From assembly GCA_003132145.1 (NCBI GenBank), contig PKWU01000033.1:62001-126000 (forward strand): DNA of 64,000 nt, read 5' to 3'. The notes under the pieces were generated by a model. It saw nothing but the letters and a program-made list of their open reading frames with translations. It made no database searches and was not told where the DNA came from. A program made the translations under genes and the position numbers. This document shows, piece by piece, positions 52,592 through 61,665 of the stretch (position 1 is the first letter of the stretch; each line of letters starts with the position of its first letter). The DNA is from Granulicella sp. (GTDB lineage Bacteria; Acidobacteriota; Terriglobia; Terriglobales; Acidobacteriaceae).

Positions 52592-52631
52592 CATCTTAGC
52601 TCAATTGGTCGGGCAGGTCTATAACATCCCC

Positions 52632-52853
52632 ATGTACGAATACACAGTCATCTACGAACGAGGCAAAGACGGCGGCTGGGGAGCGTATGCTCCCGATCTA
52701 CCCGGCCTCGGCGTAATCGCCGATACCCGCGAAGAGGTTGAAACTCTCATTCGCGAGGGCATCAAAATCCATATCGAAGAGCTTCGTGCAGGTGGCTTCC
52801 CCGTGCCCGAGCCGTCGTCCTTCGCCGAACTCGTTTCTGTGCCTGCAGAATGA
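52632..52853 (+). CDS. HicB-like (type II antitoxin family) protein, no HicA partner seen
   Basis: YTVIYERGKDGGWGAYAPDLPGLGVIADTREEVETLIREGIKIHIEELRAGG. Confidence 0.82.
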   Translation: MYEYTVIYERGKDGGWGAYAPDLPGLGVIADTREEVETLIREGIKIHIEELRAGGFPVPEPSSFAELVSVPAE

Positions 52854-53464
52854 CTACCTACTTCGAAATCTTCTCTCTCCCGGCAAAGTTGATGATCGAC
52901 CTCGCCGCACTGGAGAAGAGTTTTTACGCGCTCAGCCGCAGGCTGCATCCTGATCGATTTGCGGCGAAGTCTGCCGATGAGCAGGCTGCGGCGCTGGCCG
53001 AAAGCTCACGCCTCAACGACGCCTATCGCACGCTGAAAGACCCCATCGCGCGCACCGAGTACCTGCTGAAGCTGGAAGGCGTCGAACTGGAGGAGCAGTC
53101 GAAGTCGGCGACTGAAGCGGCCCGCGCCAGCGGCACAGCCAAGAAGCAGATCGTCCCCGAGGACCTGCTGGAGGAGGCGTTCGAGCTGAACATGCAACTC
53201 GAAGAGATGCGCATGGCAAAAAAAATGGGCGGCGACGATCCCCAGCTCCGCAGCGACTTACTCGCCGCCAAGGCCGGCTTCGACGCCAAGATGTCCGCGA
53301 CGCAGGCCGAACTGGAATCCCTGTGGGCGAGGTGGGACGCCGCACTCGACACAGAGGATGCGCCCGCAAAGCTCGCCGCGCGCGATGCCATGGTTGCGCT
53401 GCTCAACCGCCGCAGCTACCTGCGCAACCTGGTCCGTGACGTGAACGAAGCTCTGGAAGCCTGA
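52850..53464 (+). CDS. hscB: Fe-S cluster assembly co-chaperone HscB
   Basis: YFEIFSLPAKLMIDLAALEKSFYALSRRLHPDRF (HPD motif). Confidence 0.9.
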   Translation: MTTYFEIFSLPAKLMIDLAALEKSFYALSRRLHPDRFAAKSADEQAAALAESSRLNDAYRTLKDPIARTEYLLKLEGVELEEQSKSATEAARASGTAKKQIVPEDLLEEAFELNMQLEEMRMAKKMGGDDPQLRSDLLAAKAGFDAKMSATQAELESLWARWDAALDTEDAPAKLAARDAMVALLNRRSYLRNLVRDVNEALEA

Positions 53465-53556
53465 GGCATTTTCCCCCTGGACAAACTCAAAGGGGGAAGG
53501 CGCTTGGCCCTCCCCCCTCGGTAAATCCGTGTCCCATCGCAACCGGCAGAGCTTAG

Positions 53557-53666
53557 AGCATTTTCACAGTATCTGTGGTATCGGAAAACTCGTGCGATGT
53601 GGTTTTCTTTGAGAGAAAACCACGCAGGCTTCTTTCGCCCCACTCTACACCTACTGTGAAAATGCT
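53557..53666. repeat. 110-bp element with perfect 15-bp TIRs AGCATTTTCACAGTA / TACTGTGAAAATGCT and an internal hairpin
   Basis: Read directly; internal GTGGTTTTCT..AGAAAACCAC stem. Confidence 0.85.
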
Positions 53667-54100
53667 TACTGGCCGGCTTCGACCCGCGGCGTAATCAGTC
53701 CGATGTTGTCCACATCCGCCTGGTGGCCGAAGTCGATCACTTCGGCAACCTTGCGGAAGTCGAGCGACGCATCGCCTTTGACGAACATGACCTTCTCCTG
53801 CCGGGTGGCGAAGATCTCCGCCAGCTTGGGCTCGATCTCGGACTTGTTGAAGGCTGTATCGTTGATCTTGTACGAAGGCTCACCTGCCCCGTTCGCCAGT
53901 ACCTGGACCACGATCGTCTGGGCCGGCGGCGGCGCTGAATTGTCCTTGGGCGGTTGCGGGATCAGCGTGCTCAGCCCCTTCGGCGTCACCGGGACGATCA
54001 CCATGAAGATGATCAGAAGCACCAGAAGAACGTCAATCAGCGGCGTGACATTGATGTCCGATACCGCTTTGTCTGTACCACCACCACCGCCCATTCCCAT
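53666..54100 (-). CDS. exbD: ExbD/TolR family biopolymer transport protein
   Basis: INVTPLIDVLLVLLIIFMV. Confidence 0.9.
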   Translation of the reverse strand: MGMGGGGGTDKAVSDINVTPLIDVLLVLLIIFMVIVPVTPKGLSTLIPQPPKDNSAPPPAQTIVVQVLANGAGEPSYKINDTAFNKSEIEPKLAEIFATRQEKVMFVKGDASLDFRKVAEVIDFGHQADVDNIGLITPRVEAGQ

Positions 54101-54181
54101 AACAATCTCCTTAGTCCTTCTGTTGCGACCGGCCGTTGTCTCCCGGTCGCCCGGCCCTCGAACGGCCTGCGTTGCTGTCGC

Positions 54182-54622
<441 letters not shown>

Positions 54623-54778
54623 AATTGTTTGTCCCGTTCGGTCGTTCGCGGCCTCGGCCGTGGTTGCCGTCATCGTCACCGCGGAGGATGAGCCTTCGGA
54701 GGCGGTTCGCTTGCCGGCCTCCGAAGGCCATGCTGTCCGAGGTGAAATTGCTCCCTGCCTTTCAGCAGGGCGGCCTGC

Positions 54779-55528
54779 TTACCGGTGGCTCTGCTTGATG
54801 AAGTAGTCCACCAGCTCGCTGGAGCTGTTGTCCATCTCGACGTCGAAGGCCTCAACCTTGTTGGTGAAGAAGTTGAAGGTCATGACGGCGGGGATGGCGA
54901 CGAAGAGGCCGAACGCCGTGGTGACCAGCGCCTCCGAGATACCGCCGGCGACCGCGCCGATGCCCGAGGTCTTCTGCGTGGCGATGGCCTGGAAGGCGTT
55001 CAAGATGCCGATCACGGTGCCCAGCAGCCCGATGAACGGGGCGGTGGAACCGATGGTGGCCAGTCCGCCCAAGCCGCGCTTCAGCTTGGCATGGACGATC
55101 GCCTCGGCCCGTTCGAGTGCGCGCTGCGAGCTTTCTACCTGTTCCTCGGTGATGTTGCCGCCCGAGCCGAAGCTGCGGAACTCCTGCAGGCCGGCGGTGA
55201 CGACTTCGGCGAGGTGCGACTTCTTGCTGCGGTCGCCCAGCTTGATCGCCTCGTCCAGACGGCCATCCTTGAGCGCGCCGGCAACCTTGGGCGCAAACTC
55301 GCGCGACTGCTTGCGCGCTGCGTTGAAGTAGAGGTAGCGGTCGATCATAACGGCCAGCGACCAGATCGACATGATGAAAAGGATGATGGCGATGCAGCGG
55401 GCCGGCCATCCCATGTTCGAGATCAGACCGCCGATACTGAAGCTGACCGCTCCTCCACCGGATTCCTGAAAGAGCATGGCGAGCGGCGCGGGGACGTGAG
55501 CGAAGTTTACGAGATGAGCGAGAATCAC
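54779..55528 (-). CDS. exbB: ExbB/TolQ/MotA proton channel family protein
   Basis: GLATIGSTAPFIGLLGTVIGILNAFQ; GGISEALVTTAFGLFVAIPAV. Confidence 0.92.
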   Translation of the reverse strand: MILAHLVNFAHVPAPLAMLFQESGGGAVSFSIGGLISNMGWPARCIAIILFIMSIWSLAVMIDRYLYFNAARKQSREFAPKVAGALKDGRLDEAIKLGDRSKKSHLAEVVTAGLQEFRSFGSGGNITEEQVESSQRALERAEAIVHAKLKRGLGGLATIGSTAPFIGLLGTVIGILNAFQAIATQKTSGIGAVAGGISEALVTTAFGLFVAIPAVMTFNFFTNKVEAFDVEMDNSSSELVDYFIKQSHR

Positions 55529-55717
55529 TGGAATCTTTCCTCCTGATTTCTATACAACATTGAACTGGATCGATCTAAAAACCCTGAATTGAAATCCGAC
55601 CAAAACCTGAACTACATAACCCAATCTGCAACCAGCCGGACGCGCAAAACCATTTTTCCGGCCCTGAATCTAAAGCGTGAACTGCGTGAAACGGACATCT
55701 GTGAGAACTGCATCCGG

Positions 55718-56458
55718 CTAGCTGCCGGTGAAGGTAAAGTTGACCGTAATGCTCGTCTCCACCTCGGTGGGTTCGCCGTTCAGAAGATAGGGCCTGTAGC
55801 GCCAGCGCATGACCGCGTCTCGGGCCGCGTTCACCAGCATCCCGTTGCCGCTGATCACCTGCAGGTTCTCGATGGTGCCCTGCTTGGAGATGATGGCATG
55901 CAGGACGACCACCCCCTGAACGTGTGCGGCCTTGGCGATCGCCGGATATACCGGCTCGGGCTTGGAAATGATCATGCCGGCAACCACTCCGCTGGAGAGG
56001 TGCACCGGGCCGGTCTGCTTCGGAACCACTCTCGGGACAACCGGCGCACTATTGTTCAGGCTGGCAAAGAGACCGCCCGCCACGCCTCCTGGTTGGCCGT
56101 TGCCCATGCCTTGCATTCCCTGGACTCCGGTACCCGACGACGGAGCCGCTTCTTCATGCACGATCTTGATGTCGTGGGGAATCTTGGCCGGGGCGTGCAG
56201 GCCCGAGTCGATCTCGGAGACCATCTTCACCTCGGCAACCTTTTGCTGGGGCGGAGGCGGTGGCGGAGGCGGCGGAGGCGGAGGAGGCGCAGTCAGCAGC
56301 GCAGTCAGTGCCGTCCGCGGCAGGGCCTCGGGATAGAGCAGGGGAATCAGGATCAAGATGGCCAGAATGGACAGATTGATTGTGCCTGTCAAGAACATCC
56401 ACCGGCCCGTCTTGGTCTTGAGCTGACCGCCGGATTCCATCAATGAGCTTTCAAACAT
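55718..56458 (-). CDS. tonB: TonB family energy transducer
   Basis: MFESSLMESGG start; single TM; poly-Pro tract; C-terminal PVYPAIAKAAHVQGVVVLHAIISKQGTIENLQVISGN. Confidence 0.88.
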   Translation of the reverse strand: MFESSLMESGGQLKTKTGRWMFLTGTINLSILAILILIPLLYPEALPRTALTALLTAPPPPPPPPPPPPPQQKVAEVKMVSEIDSGLHAPAKIPHDIKIVHEEAAPSSGTGVQGMQGMGNGQPGGVAGGLFASLNNSAPVVPRVVPKQTGPVHLSSGVVAGMIISKPEPVYPAIAKAAHVQGVVVLHAIISKQGTIENLQVISGNGMLVNAARDAVMRWRYRPYLLNGEPTEVETSITVNFTFTGS

Positions 56459-56516
56459 GAAGCGCCTCGCAAAAAATGTTCTACCCAGCTTAGACACCGC
56501 GCCGGTTTACTTTGTT

Positions 56517-56574
56517 CCCGCGTCCGCGATGCTTTGTCCCCGCGTCCGCGATGCTTTGTCCCCGCGTCCGCAAT
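56517..56574. repeat. Tandem 22-bp repeat CCCGCGTCCGCGATGCTTTGTC (about 2.6 copies)
   Basis: Exact copies at 56517-56538 and 56539-56560, third partial from 56561. Confidence 0.9.
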
Positions 56575-56674
56575 CCCAATCTCCGTTCGTGCCCTGGACC
56601 GCTGAAACGGAGCCGCCCAAGAATCTTACACAAAAACATACACACCTGGAAACCCGCGCCTGAAATCAGGCCGC

Positions 56675-57628
56675 TTACGCCCTGGCGCGCTTGGCCGGAA
56701 GGTTCGAGACCTTGCCCCGGCGCCTGCGCCAGTCCTGATACGCCACCAGCATGGGAGCGGCCACCGCGATCGAAGAGTAGGTCCCGATCACGATGCCCAC
56801 CGTAAGCGCAAACGAGAACCCGCGCAGCACCGGCCCGCCGAAGAGCAACAGGCTGACCACGGTAAGGAAGGTGAGGCCGGAGGAGATCACGGTCCGGGTC
56901 AGCGTCTGGTTGATGCTGCGGTTCACAACATCCGGCAGCGATTCCCTGCGCGACAAGGCCAGGTTCTCACGGATGCGGTCGAAGACCACGATGGTGTCGT
57001 TCATCGAGTACCCGATCAGGGTCAGGATGGCCGCGATCACGGTCAGGGTGATCTCCTGGTTGGTCAGGCTGAAGGCGCCCACCGTGATCAGCGTGTCGTG
57101 GAAGACCGCGACCACGGCCGCCACGCCGTAGATCAGCTCAAAACGGAACCACAGGTAGATCAGCATCCCGATCAGCGAATAGATGGTGGCCAGCTCGGCC
57201 TGGTGTTGCAGTTGCGTGCCCGCCGTCGGTCCCACAATGTCCACCCGCTGGATGGTGCAGTTGGACTCGGGCTGGTCGCAGTTCAGCGCGCCCTCCACCT
57301 GCGTGCGCCCCGCGTCGTGCGATATGTCGGCGGCCTCAGGCAGCGAGATCACCACCATGTTGGCAGACTGCCCGTTGGTGTCGCTGATCGGGTAGATGGT
57401 GGAGTCCTTCACGCCCGCGCTGTTCAGCGCCTGGCGGATGTGGTCCTCATTGGGCGTGCTCGCGAACTGCACCTGGATCTCAGTGCCGCCCTTGAAGTCC
57501 ACACCACGCGGAATGCCGTGCCAGAACAGCATGCTCAATATGCCAGCCACGGAAAATATCAGCGAGAAGCCGAGGAAGTACCACTTCTTGCCCAGCCAAT
57601 CGATCTTTGCATCACGAAACAGTTCCAC
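56675..57628 (-). CDS. secF: Protein translocase subunit SecF
   Basis: GVDFKGGTEIQVQF; YSMNDTIVVFDRIRENL. Confidence 0.95.
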   Translation of the reverse strand: MELFRDAKIDWLGKKWYFLGFSLIFSVAGILSMLFWHGIPRGVDFKGGTEIQVQFASTPNEDHIRQALNSAGVKDSTIYPISDTNGQSANMVVISLPEAADISHDAGRTQVEGALNCDQPESNCTIQRVDIVGPTAGTQLQHQAELATIYSLIGMLIYLWFRFELIYGVAAVVAVFHDTLITVGAFSLTNQEITLTVIAAILTLIGYSMNDTIVVFDRIRENLALSRRESLPDVVNRSINQTLTRTVISSGLTFLTVVSLLLFGGPVLRGFSFALTVGIVIGTYSSIAVAAPMLVAYQDWRRRRGKVSNLPAKRARA

Positions 57629-57638
57629 TTGAAACTCC

Positions 57639-57718
57639 AGTTATCAGTTGCAGGTTGCAGGTTGCAGGTTCCAGACCAGTTCGCTTATCAACTGACAACC
57701 TGTAACCTGCAACTGTTC
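57639..57718. repeat. Inverted GGTTGCA-heptamer repeat filling the secD-secF gap
   Basis: cagttgcaggttgcaggttgcagg ... caacctgtaacctgcaactg. Confidence 0.85.
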
Positions 57719-59341
57719 TTAAATCGACAACTCCGCGCCGCGTTCCTTGCCTGCCAGATGCGCGTCGAAGATCGTCCGCGAGACGAAGACGGCGGTGAAC
57801 AGGTTGGCCAGCAGTCCGACGGTGAGTGTTACCGCGAAGCCCTTCACCGGGCCCGTGCCGAAGAGGAAGAGAATGCCCGCCGAGACGATGGTTGTTACGT
57901 GGGTGTCCACAATCGTGATCCACGCGTGGCCGAAGCCCTGCTGCACCGCAACCGCCGACGACTTGCCCATGCGCAGCTCTTCGCGGATGCGCTCGAAGAT
58001 CAGCACATTCGAGTCCACTCCCATACCAATGGTCAGGATGACGCCGGCGATCCCGGGCAGCGTCAGCGTGGCGCCGACGTAACCCATGAACCCGAGCAGG
58101 ATCACCAGGTTCAGCAGCAGCGCCAGGTCCGCGTTGATGCCCGAGCCGCGATAGTAGACCAGCATGAACACGATCACCGCCAGCATGCCGACGATGGCCG
58201 CCATCACTCCCTGGTGGATCGATGCCGCGCCCAGGCTCGGCCCCACCGTGCGCGTCTCCAGGGTGTCGATCGAGGCAGGCAGGGCGCCGGTGCGCAGCAT
58301 CAGCGACAGGTTGTCGACCTCGTCTTTGCTGAAGGTCCCGGTAATCTCGCCCCGGTCGCGGATCGCCGAGTTGATCGATGCCACCTCGCGAATCTTGTTG
58401 CCCAGCACGATCGCCATCGAACCCGGGTTCGCGCTGTCCTTGGAGTGCGCTTCGGTGTACTTGTAGAAGCGGTCGCCGGCCTCGGTGGTCAGCGTAAAGG
58501 TCAGGTTCGGCCTGCCATTCTGGTCCGTCGAGGGCTGCGCATCGCGGAAGTCTGTCCCCTCCACCCTGCTCGCCCGCTCCAGCAGATACACCTGGTCGGG
58601 AGAGTTCGGCGAGATGTTGCCATGCAGCAGTTGATCCTCCGGTGGGACCACCTCATTCAGCGCAGTCATCGCCGCCTCGTCGCTCTCGTACGGCCCGCTC
58701 ACCACGGCGTACACGGCCAGCTTGGAGGTGGACTTGATGGCGTCCTCCACCTTCTCCGGGTCGGAGATTCCCGGCAGCTCCACCAGGATCTCGTTGTCGC
58801 CCAGCCCATACGGCTGCACCGTCGATTCGCTCACGCCCAGCGTGTTCACCCGGTCCGTAATGGTCTCGATCGAGTGGTCCAGCGTCGATGTCTCCAGGGT
58901 GCGGATCGCGCCCGGCTTCATGGTCAGCTTCTCGCTTCGGTCCGGGTTGGTCGCCAGGTCGTAGCCGGAGTAGTCGTTGCCATCGAAGATGGCGCGCGCG
59001 TCGCTGGCCTTCTCCGCCGGAATCCCGCTGATGGTGATCTGTTCGGGATGGGCCACCGGGTCCAGCTTGTGCACCGACTGCCCGGTGATGCCCGCCTTCT
59101 CCAGGTCGTCCTCGATCCGCTGCACATCGCGGTCGGTGGTCGAGCCTACCGCCTCGTCCACATGCACCTTCAGAACCAGGTGCGTCCCGCCTTTGAGGTC
59201 GAGCCCCAGTTTGATGTGATCGCTCAGCGCCTGCTCGAGCGCACTCGGGGTCACGCCATGCGGAATGCCCAGAAAGCCATAGCAGAACACAACCAGGAAC
59301 GCTACGATGAACGCCGTCTTGCCCTTCAGATTCTTGCCCAT
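57719..59341 (-). CDS. secD: Protein translocase subunit SecD
   Basis: KLGLDLKGGTHLVLKV; GMGVDSNVLIFERIREEL. Confidence 0.95.
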   Translation of the reverse strand: MGKNLKGKTAFIVAFLVVFCYGFLGIPHGVTPSALEQALSDHIKLGLDLKGGTHLVLKVHVDEAVGSTTDRDVQRIEDDLEKAGITGQSVHKLDPVAHPEQITISGIPAEKASDARAIFDGNDYSGYDLATNPDRSEKLTMKPGAIRTLETSTLDHSIETITDRVNTLGVSESTVQPYGLGDNEILVELPGISDPEKVEDAIKSTSKLAVYAVVSGPYESDEAAMTALNEVVPPEDQLLHGNISPNSPDQVYLLERASRVEGTDFRDAQPSTDQNGRPNLTFTLTTEAGDRFYKYTEAHSKDSANPGSMAIVLGNKIREVASINSAIRDRGEITGTFSKDEVDNLSLMLRTGALPASIDTLETRTVGPSLGAASIHQGVMAAIVGMLAVIVFMLVYYRGSGINADLALLLNLVILLGFMGYVGATLTLPGIAGVILTIGMGVDSNVLIFERIREELRMGKSSAVAVQQGFGHAWITIVDTHVTTIVSAGILFLFGTGPVKGFAVTLTVGLLANLFTAVFVSRTIFDAHLAGKERGAELSI

Positions 59342-59412
59342 TGCATCCTTTTTCCAAATCCCGCGGCGCCAAACGGATCGCCTCTACCCTGACCACTGAC
59401 CACTGTGACTGC

Positions 59413-59703
59413 TTACCCCTGCTTCGATTCGTCTGGCAACGTCACCGCGGCGATAGCGCTCTTCACAAACTCGAGCTTCACATTGTCCGGCGCTACGCGC
59501 AGTTGCACTACATCTTCCTTGACCGAGATAATGACCCCGCGAATGCCGCCGTTGGTCGTCACCCGGTCGCCGTTCTTCAACTGGCTCAACATCTCCTGCC
59601 ACTTCTTCTGCTTCCTCTGGTTGGGCGCAATCATCACGAAGTACATCAGCGCGATGAACACCAGCATCAGAAGCAGTTGCCCGGAAACACCGTATGATCC
59701 CAT
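59413..59703 (-). CDS. yajC: Preprotein translocase subunit YajC
   Basis: FVMIAPNQRKQKKWQEMLSQLKNGDRVTTNGGIRGVI. Confidence 0.94.
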   Translation of the reverse strand: MGSYGVSGQLLLMLVFIALMYFVMIAPNQRKQKKWQEMLSQLKNGDRVTTNGGIRGVIISVKEDVVQLRVAPDNVKLEFVKSAIAAVTLPDESKQG

Positions 59704-60057
59704 CCAATCCCATCCTTCTCAGCTTCACTTGCTTCGTCTTCGAATCAATCTTCGGGCCGTCGCGCGTCGATCGTCGCCGGAACACACCCCCGGAGCTGCG
59801 ATTGGACCCGCAACCTGGCCTGGAGGTGTTTGTCGCGAAAGCTGCCAGCGGCGAAAACCTGTCTTGCCCTGCGCACTTGCGCGCGCACATAGCCGCCCAG
59901 GGCCCGCGCAACAGGCCCAGCCCTATAAGTCTCGCGTAACCCTTCGCCCCCTGTCAAGAAAACCGTCCCCGGGGAAACGCGCCGGGTCGGCATCCGCAAA
60001 GGCTGTCCAGCCGGATTCATCCCGTGGCCGCGACCACGAAGCCCTGCGGCTTTCAGC

Positions 60058-60951
60058 CTAACCGCGTCGAAAGATCTTGTGGAAGAGACGCCCCACCAGG
60101 TGCGCCAGATCGTTGTTCGGCGGCGCGGGCGCTGGAGTGGCAGTGGACGGCGCGTCGCTACTGGCCTGCGCGTTGTAGCTCAGCGTCTCGCTCACCTGCG
60201 CATGCACCTCGCCCGTTGGCGCCTGCGGCACCTCGGCAACCGGCGCTAGTCCTTCGCTGACCGCCACCGGGAATGGATGCTCGGCGGCTGCGGCTGTAGC
60301 CGGAGCCATCAGCGCATCGGCCAGCGGCACGCCTGAAGCGCCCGGGCAGCCGCAGGGCGACGTCTCGTGGTCCACCACCTCGCGCAGGCTTCCGTGCTCG
60401 AACAGCACATGCTGCCCCGCCGCCAGCTCATACGTCGCATCGCCAAACGGGTCGCTAACCTCCAGCACCGGCGCGCCCGCGCCGCGGTTCTCCACGCAGG
60501 TGTCGCCGTTGCGCGCAACCCGCAGGCGCAGGTCGAGCGGCCCACCCGTGCGCACCGTGAAGCGCAGGTCGGGGGTCATCACGGCGTCGGTCGCGGTAGC
60601 TTTCGTCTCGATCTCGATCGCCCCGCCATCCAGCGAGAAGAGCAGCGGCGCGGCCACCATCACCTCGCGGCTCTCGCTCAGGTGCAGCACGCTGGTCTGG
60701 CAGACGCGCACCATCCCTCCGCGCGCCAGCTCAATCGGCGCGGTGTGGTCCCGCGCCGTCACGCTCACCGAGCCGGTAAGCACGGCGCGACCCTCCATCA
60801 CATCCTTCGCTCCGGTGACATCCGCGTCGCGCGTGGAGACGTAGCCGATCAACTGCTGCGCCCTCAGCGGGCCGGCCATCGGACCGCCCAGCGCGCACGC
60901 CAGCAACAGCACCGGCGAAAGAGCGCGCGCAGATGGAGTTCGCAGCCTCAT
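60058..60951 (-). CDS. Hypothetical secreted protein
   Basis: Signal peptide; no family recognised with certainty. Confidence 0.6.
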   Translation of the reverse strand: MRLRTPSARALSPVLLLACALGGPMAGPLRAQQLIGYVSTRDADVTGAKDVMEGRAVLTGSVSVTARDHTAPIELARGGMVRVCQTSVLHLSESREVMVAAPLLFSLDGGAIEIETKATATDAVMTPDLRFTVRTGGPLDLRLRVARNGDTCVENRGAGAPVLEVSDPFGDATYELAAGQHVLFEHGSLREVVDHETSPCGCPGASGVPLADALMAPATAAAAEHPFPVAVSEGLAPVAEVPQAPTGEVHAQVSETLSYNAQASSDAPSTATPAPAPPNNDLAHLVGRLFHKIFRRG

Positions 60952-60960
60952 GCGTCCAGC

Positions 60961-61572
60961 CTACATCTTCAGGAAGTTTGCGATGATCTTCTTGCCCTCA
61001 ACGGTGAGCACGCTCTCGGGATGGAACTGCACGCCCTCGATGGGCAGCGTGCGGTGGCGCAGCGCCATAATCGTCGTCCCGCCCGTCGTCCCGCCCGGCC
61101 CCAACTCCGCCGTCCGCGCCGAAACCTCCAGATCCTTAGGAAGCCCCTCCTCGGCCACAATCAGCGAGTGGTAGCGCGTACAGGTCATCGGCGAGGCGAT
61201 CCCGGCGAAGATCGTGCGCCCGTCGTGCTCCACCTGGCTGGTCTTGCCGTGCATCAACTTCGGCGCGCGCACCACATTCCCGCCAAAGGCCGCGCCGATC
61301 GCCTGGTGCCCCAGGCAGACGCCGAGAATCGGCACGCGCCGTCCGCCCTCCCGCGCCAGCCGCGCAAAGTGCCGGATCAACTCAATCGAGATTCCCGCGT
61401 CCTCCGGCGTGCAAGGCCCCGGCGAGATCAGGATGTGGGTCGGCGCGAGCGCCTCGACCTCGGCGGGTGTCAGCTCGTCGTTGCGGCGCACCACCATCTC
61501 CGCGCCCAGCTCCCCCATGTACTGCACGAGGTTATAAGTAAACGAATCGTAGTTGTCGAGAACGAAGACCAT
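60961..61572 (-). CDS. trpG: Anthranilate/aminodeoxychorismate synthase component II (glutamine amidotransferase)
   Basis: [43 protein letters not shown]. Confidence 0.94.
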   Translation of the reverse strand: MVFVLDNYDSFTYNLVQYMGELGAEMVVRRNDELTPAEVEALAPTHILISPGPCTPEDAGISIELIRHFARLAREGGRRVPILGVCLGHQAIGAAFGGNVVRAPKLMHGKTSQVEHDGRTIFAGIASPMTCTRYHSLIVAEEGLPKDLEVSARTAELGPGGTTGGTTIMALRHRTLPIEGVQFHPESVLTVEGKKIIANFLKM

Positions 61573-61665
61573 AGATGTGCCGATTTTACCTTGTGCTCTC
61601 TTGGTTCGATAACGTGCGAAGCAAAGACACCATAGCCGATTTCCTAACCCAACGCTTGGAATTCT

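Noticed and set aside
52590-52616. tRNA D-arm-like string TTAGCTCAATTGGTCGGGCAG
   Set aside because: No anticodon or T stem can be paired downstream; probably chance or a tiny fragment
57098-59392. 764-aa plus-strand ORF
   Set aside because: Antisense shadow of secF/secD with low-complexity His/Arg/Val composition; typical GC-rich spurious ORF
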